NCBI GenBank assembly: GCA_902825845.1
Contig: CADECM010000007.1
Location: 1-39,103 of the forward strand
DNA from: an uncultured beta proteobacterium
Lineage (GTDB): Bacteria > Pseudomonadota > Gammaproteobacteria > Burkholderiales > SG8-41
Length of the DNA: 39,103 bases
Reading direction: 5' to 3'
Position 1 is the first letter of the stretch; the number at the start of each line of letters is the position of its first letter. Below, piece after piece: positions 35,632 to 39,103 of the stretch. The notes beneath the pieces were generated by a model. That model was given only the letters and a program-made list of their open reading frames with translations, was not told the DNA's origin and made no database searches. A program made the position numbers and the translations under genes.

Positions 35632-36093
35632 GAATGGGCAATCCAATGTGCTGGGGACGTTTCAAGTACCGGAACTATCAGTGGCTCGTGGAAAAACAAT
35701 CGGCAGGCAGTGGTTATTCCTCGATGGCCTGGGACTGGCCCCAGCCATGCACTCGATCCGCCAAACAGTTCTTGCGTCATATTCAAGCATTAAAAGTGGG
35801 ATAATTTCCCAGTTATTTATATTAAATGTGAAAGTTGCACATGTCAATGAAGCTCATGAATTTATTTAACATATTGATTTAAAATGATTTTTAAGAATTA
35901 AATCGACAAAAATACAAGAAATTAAAATCACTTTTCTCATATCTGTATTTTGCGCATCGTAATTACATCAATTGGCCGTAACTACGGTCGATGTGCGCGA
36001 TTTTTCGCGACACTGGTCGGGTCAAAATGCGACTTTGGTCTGAGCGTTGCGCAGCGCGCAAAGGTGATAACCTGCAGTGGGAGCCTTGCATTT
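35632..36093. promoter_or_regulatory. Divergent AT-rich intergenic region between glycan operon and sensor kinase
   Basis: The 462 bp between the two divergent starts has no convincing gene. The part 35790-35950 is strongly AT-rich compared with the rest of the window and must hold promoters for both directions. Visible elements are the AT-rich dispersed copy F at 35866 and a short inverted repeat TGGGA-taatt-TCCCA at 35797-35811, a possible operator. A frame open from the TTG at 35950 joins the kinase, but its first 48 codons are not family-like and are read here as leader. No -10/-35 pair could be assigned with confidence. Confidence 0.6.
35866..35900 (+). repeat. AT-rich dispersed element, copy F (exact IHF consensus core)
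   Basis: The element begins TTAACATATTGATTTAAAAT and continues TGATTTTTAAG-like AT-rich to 35900. The complement of 35867-35879 matches WATCAANNNNTTR exactly, with the AT-rich flank in the expected position. It is placed centrally in the divergent promoter region, where an IHF-type bend could link a distant regulator to either promoter. Confidence 0.6.
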
Positions 36094-37506
36094 TTGATAC
36101 CTGCCTTCACCCGCCTTTCGTTATCCCGCCAGTTCCTGGTTGCCAGTTTTCCGATCCTGATTGTCGGAATGCTGTTTGTCGGCTGGTGGGTTGGCGAGTT
36201 GATCGAACGCAGCGTGATGTACCGCATGGGCGGCGTCACCAGCCATTACGTTGAAAGCTTTGTTTCGCCGATCCTGCAGCAGCTGGCTCATGAACCACAC
36301 CTTGATGATGCCCACCGCACCGCGCTCAGCGAGTTGCTGACCGAAACGCCGCTCGGCAAGAAAATAGTCTCGTTCAAGATCTGGGACCCCGGCGGCAGGG
36401 TGGTCTACAGCACCGAACGCGCATTGATCGGCCGCAGCTTTCCCATAGGCGAAGGACTCGCATCCGCGCTCGGCGGCGTTGTGCACACGGAGGTCAGCCG
36501 TTTGTCGGACGACGAAAACCTGTCGGAACGCGGCAAGTGGCCGCGACTGATCGAGACCTACGCGCCCATCCATGCCGACAAGAAGGGCACGGTGATCGCT
36601 GCGGCAGAGTTCTATCAAACGCCGGACGAGTTATTCAAAACCGTGCGGGTCGCAAAATGGAAAAGCTGGTTGGTCGTGGCGGCGGCGATGCTGGTCATGT
36701 ATCTGCTTATATTTGGCGTAGTACGCCGCGGCAGCCGGCTGATCGATGCCCAGCGCCAGCAACTGACCGACAAGGTCGCCGAGATCACCACAATCGCGGC
36801 CCAGAACGCCCGCCTGCATGAACGGGTGCGCAGCGCGGCGGTTCGAACGGCCGCGCTGAATGAGCGATTTTTGCGCCGTATTGCTGCCGACTTGCACGAT
36901 GGCCCAGGACAGGATTTGGCGCTGGCGCTGATGCGTTTTAACACGATCAAGTGCAACGACAGACAGTGCCAGGCATGCGGCAGCGGACGCGGCTACACCG
37001 GGGAGGATTGTCATGCCGTCCACACGGCGCTGCAATCCGCGCTTACCGATTTGCGCGCCATCTCCCTGGGACTGCAGTTGCCGGAAATCGAGCAGTTGCA
37101 GAGCACCGAAATCGCCGAGCGCGCGGTACGTGACTTCGAGCGCAAAACAAATGCAAAAATTGCGCTCACCGCGACGGGCGAACCCGCCGAACTTCCACTG
37201 CCGGTAAAAATCGCGTTGTATCGCTTGATCCAGGAATCACTCGCCAACGGCTTTCGACATGGCGGGAGCACATGGCAACGCGTCGCGGTGGCGAAACACG
37301 GTTGCGAATTCATGGTCACGGTCAGTGACAACGGCACCGGCTTTGATCAGGAAAGCACCGCCACCGCCGGGCGTCTGGGCTTGGCGGGGATGCGCGAGCG
37401 CGTGGAAATACTGGGCGGCTCTTTCGACGTGCAAACCGCGCCCGGCCAGGGCACGGTGATTCAGGCGAGTTTGCCGTTGCAACTGACGGGTATCGAGTAT
37501 GAGTGA
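36094..37506 (+). CDS. NarX/DegS-type sensor histidine kinase with Cys motif after the phospho-His
   Basis: The product has 470 residues from the TTG at 36094, preferred because GGGAG lies 10 nt upstream (36079-36083) and the sequence then reads IPAFTRLSLSRQFLVASF, a normal family N-terminus. The open frame reaches back to a TTG at 35950. TM1 is about residues 12-32, a periplasmic sensor region follows, and TM2 is about 191-211. A coiled coil leads to the HisKA_3 motif AADLHDGPGQ with phospho-accepting His268. The ATPase domain has ESLANGFRHGG, DNGTGF and GLAGMRERVEILGG. Cys287, 292, 295 and 306 form a C-x4-C-x2-C-x10-C set just after the phospho-His helix, possibly a metal or redox site. It overlaps its response regulator by 8 nt. 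Confidence 0.9.
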   Translation: MIPAFTRLSLSRQFLVASFPILIVGMLFVGWWVGELIERSVMYRMGGVTSHYVESFVSPILQQLAHEPHLDDAHRTALSELLTETPLGKKIVSFKIWDPGGRVVYSTERALIGRSFPIGEGLASALGGVVHTEVSRLSDDENLSERGKWPRLIETYAPIHADKKGTVIAAAEFYQTPDELFKTVRVAKWKSWLVVAAAMLVMYLLIFGVVRRGSRLIDAQRQQLTDKVAEITTIAAQNARLHERVRSAAVRTAALNERFLRRIAADLHDGPGQDLALALMRFNTIKCNDRQCQACGSGRGYTGEDCHAVHTALQSALTDLRAISLGLQLPEIEQLQSTEIAERAVRDFERKTNAKIALTATGEPAELPLPVKIALYRLIQESLANGFRHGGSTWQRVAVAKHGCEFMVTVSDNGTGFDQESTATAGRLGLAGMRERVEILGGSFDVQTAPGQGTVIQASLPLQLTGIEYE

Positions 37507-38137
37507 TTCCATCAGCGTTCTGGTGGTCGACGATCATCCCCTGTTCAGACAGGGCGTGGTGCATTCGCTGGGTACGGTCCCCGATCTGACGGTGGTCGGA
37601 GAAGCAGCGAACGGCGAGGGCGCCCTCAAGCTGACGCGGGAACTGTTGCCGGACGTCGTGTTGCTGGATATCAGCATGCCGGGATGGGACGGTCTGGTTA
37701 CGGCGGAAAAAATCGCCACTGCATGCCCGGCGAGCGTCATAGTCATGCTCACGGTTTCGGAAGACAAGGACAAACTGCTGGCGGCTTTCAAGGCCGGCGC
37801 CCGCGCCTATGTGCTCAAGGGCGTGGCGGCAGAAGAACTCGCCAATGTGATTCGTGCCGCGATGCGCGGCGACGTCTACGTGTCGCCCTCGCTGGCGGCG
37901 GAAATGCTGGTGACCCTGACGCGCGGCCGCGCGCCCGATGCGCTGCAGGAGTTGACCGAGCGCGAAAGTGAAATCCTGCGCCTGATCGGCGACGGCCTAA
38001 CCAACCGCGAGATCGGCGCCAGAATCTTCCTCTCCGAAAAAACCATCAAGCACCATGTGACCAACATCCTGCAGAAACTGCAGGTGCGCAGCCGGGTGGA
38101 AGCGGCCTTGTTTGCCGCGCGGCACCGCCCCACATAG
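37499..38137 (+). CDS. NarL/FixJ-family response regulator
   Basis: The product has 212 residues. The receiver domain has the acidic pair Asp11-Asp12 in VVDDHPLFR, the phospho-acceptor Asp57 in LLDISMPG, and Lys107 in YVLKG. The LuxR-type helix-turn-helix at the C-terminus includes LTERESEILRLIGDGLTNRE and SEKTIKHHVTNILQKLQV. The start ATG at 37499 overlaps the kinase stop by 8 nt, so the two form a cognate pair. Because the pair is divergent from the glycan operon, that operon is the likeliest target, but this is inference. The stop is 12 bp from the convergent dehydrogenase gene. Confidence 0.96.
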   Translation: MSDSISVLVVDDHPLFRQGVVHSLGTVPDLTVVGEAANGEGALKLTRELLPDVVLLDISMPGWDGLVTAEKIATACPASVIVMLTVSEDKDKLLAAFKAGARAYVLKGVAAEELANVIRAAMRGDVYVSPSLAAEMLVTLTRGRAPDALQELTERESEILRLIGDGLTNREIGARIFLSEKTIKHHVTNILQKLQVRSRVEAALFAARHRPT

Positions 38138-38149
38138 CGGCGCGCGCGT

Positions 38150-38989
38150 TTAACGCTTCGTCAAAAACGACGACAGTGCACCGGTCTCCTGGTGCTTGCC
38201 CTCATGATCGGCCGCAATGCGGGTGTAAAACTCGGCAAAGGCCAGATACATCTGCCGCGCCTGCGGGTCCTCGCCCACGAAATCCGCAATCTCCTCCATC
38301 TCGCCGACGAAACGGTAGGCCTTGTCGAACATATCCGGCACTGCGCGCTGAAAGTTGGTGATGAACGCCGGGTGACTGCGTTCGAGTTCACCTCGCAGCA
38401 TGCCGGCGACACCGGCGCGGGTCGCCGCCAGCATCATCATTGATCCCAGTGCGGTAATGCCCTTGGTAATCCCGGCATACGACATCTTCAAGGCACAGGC
38501 GGCACCCACCGGCCCTTCGATCACATTGACCTTGATGCCGAAGTCGTTGAGCACGGCGAGTTTCGCCGCGTCGGGACCCGAGGCATGCAGATAGGGACTG
38601 CGATCCCCTTTCGGCGGCAGGCCGATGATGCCGACATCGACAAAGGGTGCTCCTGCCTTGAGGATGACATTGCCGATGGCCACCTTGGATGGCGGACTCA
38701 CCGCATTGCAATCGACGTAAAGCGGCTTCCTGCCGCTGGACGCCATTAATGCCGCCATCTTTTCAGCCAGCGCCAGCGCATCGCTCGGCGGGCAGATCGA
38801 CAACAGGAAATCCGCCTCCAGGCATTGCGCATCGGACACAGTCTCCATACCGGCGGCCTTGGCCCGTTGTGCGCTGGCTTCACTTCGCCCGGCGAGCGAG
38901 GTGACCACGCGCAGGCCGCGTTCCACCAGGCGCCCGCCGACCCCGGCGCCCATGGCGCCCTGTGCAATGATGGCTACGGTTGGATTCAT
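38150..38989 (-). CDS. NAD(P)-dependent dehydrogenase, 3-hydroxyisobutyrate-dehydrogenase-like with DUF1932-type C-terminus
   Basis: The product has 279 residues. The N-terminal Rossmann domain begins VAIIAQGAMGAGVGGRLVER. A beta-hydroxyacid-dehydrogenase-like middle has VDVGIIGLPPKGDRSPYLHA, and the segment GAACALKMSYAGITKGITAL carries the lysine expected at the catalytic helix. The C-terminal helices resemble DUF1932. The family oxidises or reduces beta-hydroxy acids; the substrate is unknown. It is convergent with the response regulator. The ATG at 38989 is followed upstream by TATAG-like sequence in the region 39018-39024, but no promoter is assigned. Confidence 0.88.
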   Translation of the reverse strand: MNPTVAIIAQGAMGAGVGGRLVERGLRVVTSLAGRSEASAQRAKAAGMETVSDAQCLEADFLLSICPPSDALALAEKMAALMASSGRKPLYVDCNAVSPPSKVAIGNVILKAGAPFVDVGIIGLPPKGDRSPYLHASGPDAAKLAVLNDFGIKVNVIEGPVGAACALKMSYAGITKGITALGSMMMLAATRAGVAGMLRGELERSHPAFITNFQRAVPDMFDKAYRFVGEMEEIADFVGEDPQARQMYLAFAEFYTRIAADHEGKHQETGALSSFLTKR

Positions 38990-39103
38990 GTCATTTGCTC
39001 CTGATTGGCTTGGGGCCGATTATAGCGTCGGCGTTGCCAGCGGTAACTTCGCCGCCATCGGCGATCGGACAAGCTAGACCGTTGCCAACAACGGCTCTGC
39101 CTG
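38990..39103. other. Non-coding right end of the window
   Basis: No gene is supported in these 114 bp. A short inverted repeat CCGTTG-CCAA-CAACGG lies at 39079-39094; its role is unknown, and it has no T-tract. Confidence 0.5.

Noticed and set aside
35802..35850. Sigma-54 promoter
   Set aside because: GTTGCAC resembles a -12 element, but no GG at -24 spacing is present.
35950..36093. N-terminal 48-codon extension of the sensor kinase from the TTG at 35950
   Set aside because: The extension has no kinase-like sequence and lies in promoter-like DNA; a ribosome-binding site precedes the TTG at 36094. The choice remains moderate in certainty.
39079..39094. Terminator or operator at the right edge
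   Set aside because: Only a 6-bp stem without a T-tract, and the neighbouring gene is outside the window.

Overview
The window looks like chromosomal DNA of a GC-rich Gram-negative bacterium, most likely a betaproteobacterium of the Burkholderiales type. The basis is the codon bias, a four-gene MdtABC/NodT-type RND efflux operon, a NarX/NarL-style sensor pair, DUF423, EttA and a DUF1932-type dehydrogenase. This assignment is inference from gene style; no rRNA or tRNA gene is present.

Layout. (1) 1-906: a RAYT-type (Y1) transposase, cut by the left edge, beside a perfect 22-bp inverted repeat. (2) 1079-3443, plus strand: a three-gene operon of an unnamed conserved protein, a UGSC-family selenoprotein whose UGA codon at 2416 is read through with a bSECIS-like hairpin just after it, and a short-chain dehydrogenase. 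A 31-bp tandem repeat follows. (3) 3540-6416: an exported protein, a ketopantoate-reductase-family enzyme, a beta-carbonic anhydrase and a DUF423 membrane protein. (4) 6435-15710, minus strand: an efflux operon of adaptor, two RND pumps and an outer-membrane lipoprotein channel. (5) 15842-17506: the ABC-F protein EttA. (6) 17686-35631, minus strand: a tightly packed operon of 14 genes for a surface or secreted glycan. (7) 36094-38137, plus strand: a sensor kinase and response regulator transcribed divergently from the glycan operon. (8) 38150-38989: an NAD(P)-dependent dehydrogenase.

The glycan operon is the largest coherent system. Ugd makes UDP-glucuronate and a GalE-like epimerase probably turns it into UDP-galacturonate. 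Six glycosyltransferases, two NodB-fold deacetylases, a heparinase II/III-like protein without a signal peptide and two aminoglycoside-phosphotransferase-fold kinases accompany one MsbA-like ABC half-exporter. No Wzx, Wzy, Wza, Wzc or initiating phosphoglycosyltransferase is encoded here. Nearly every junction is a 1-28 nt overlap, many of the ATGA type, so the products are probably made together. The neighbouring two-component pair is a plausible regulator.

Two signals cut across the gene map. First, the selenoprotein would be mis-called as two short ORFs by a standard gene finder. Second, six AT-rich elements of about 30-38 bp (at 1051, 6001, 7888, 15807, 29818 and 35866) share one alignable consensus with an IHF-like core in the same register. 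They lie at gene boundaries, in one large intergenic region, and once inside the heparinase-like gene.
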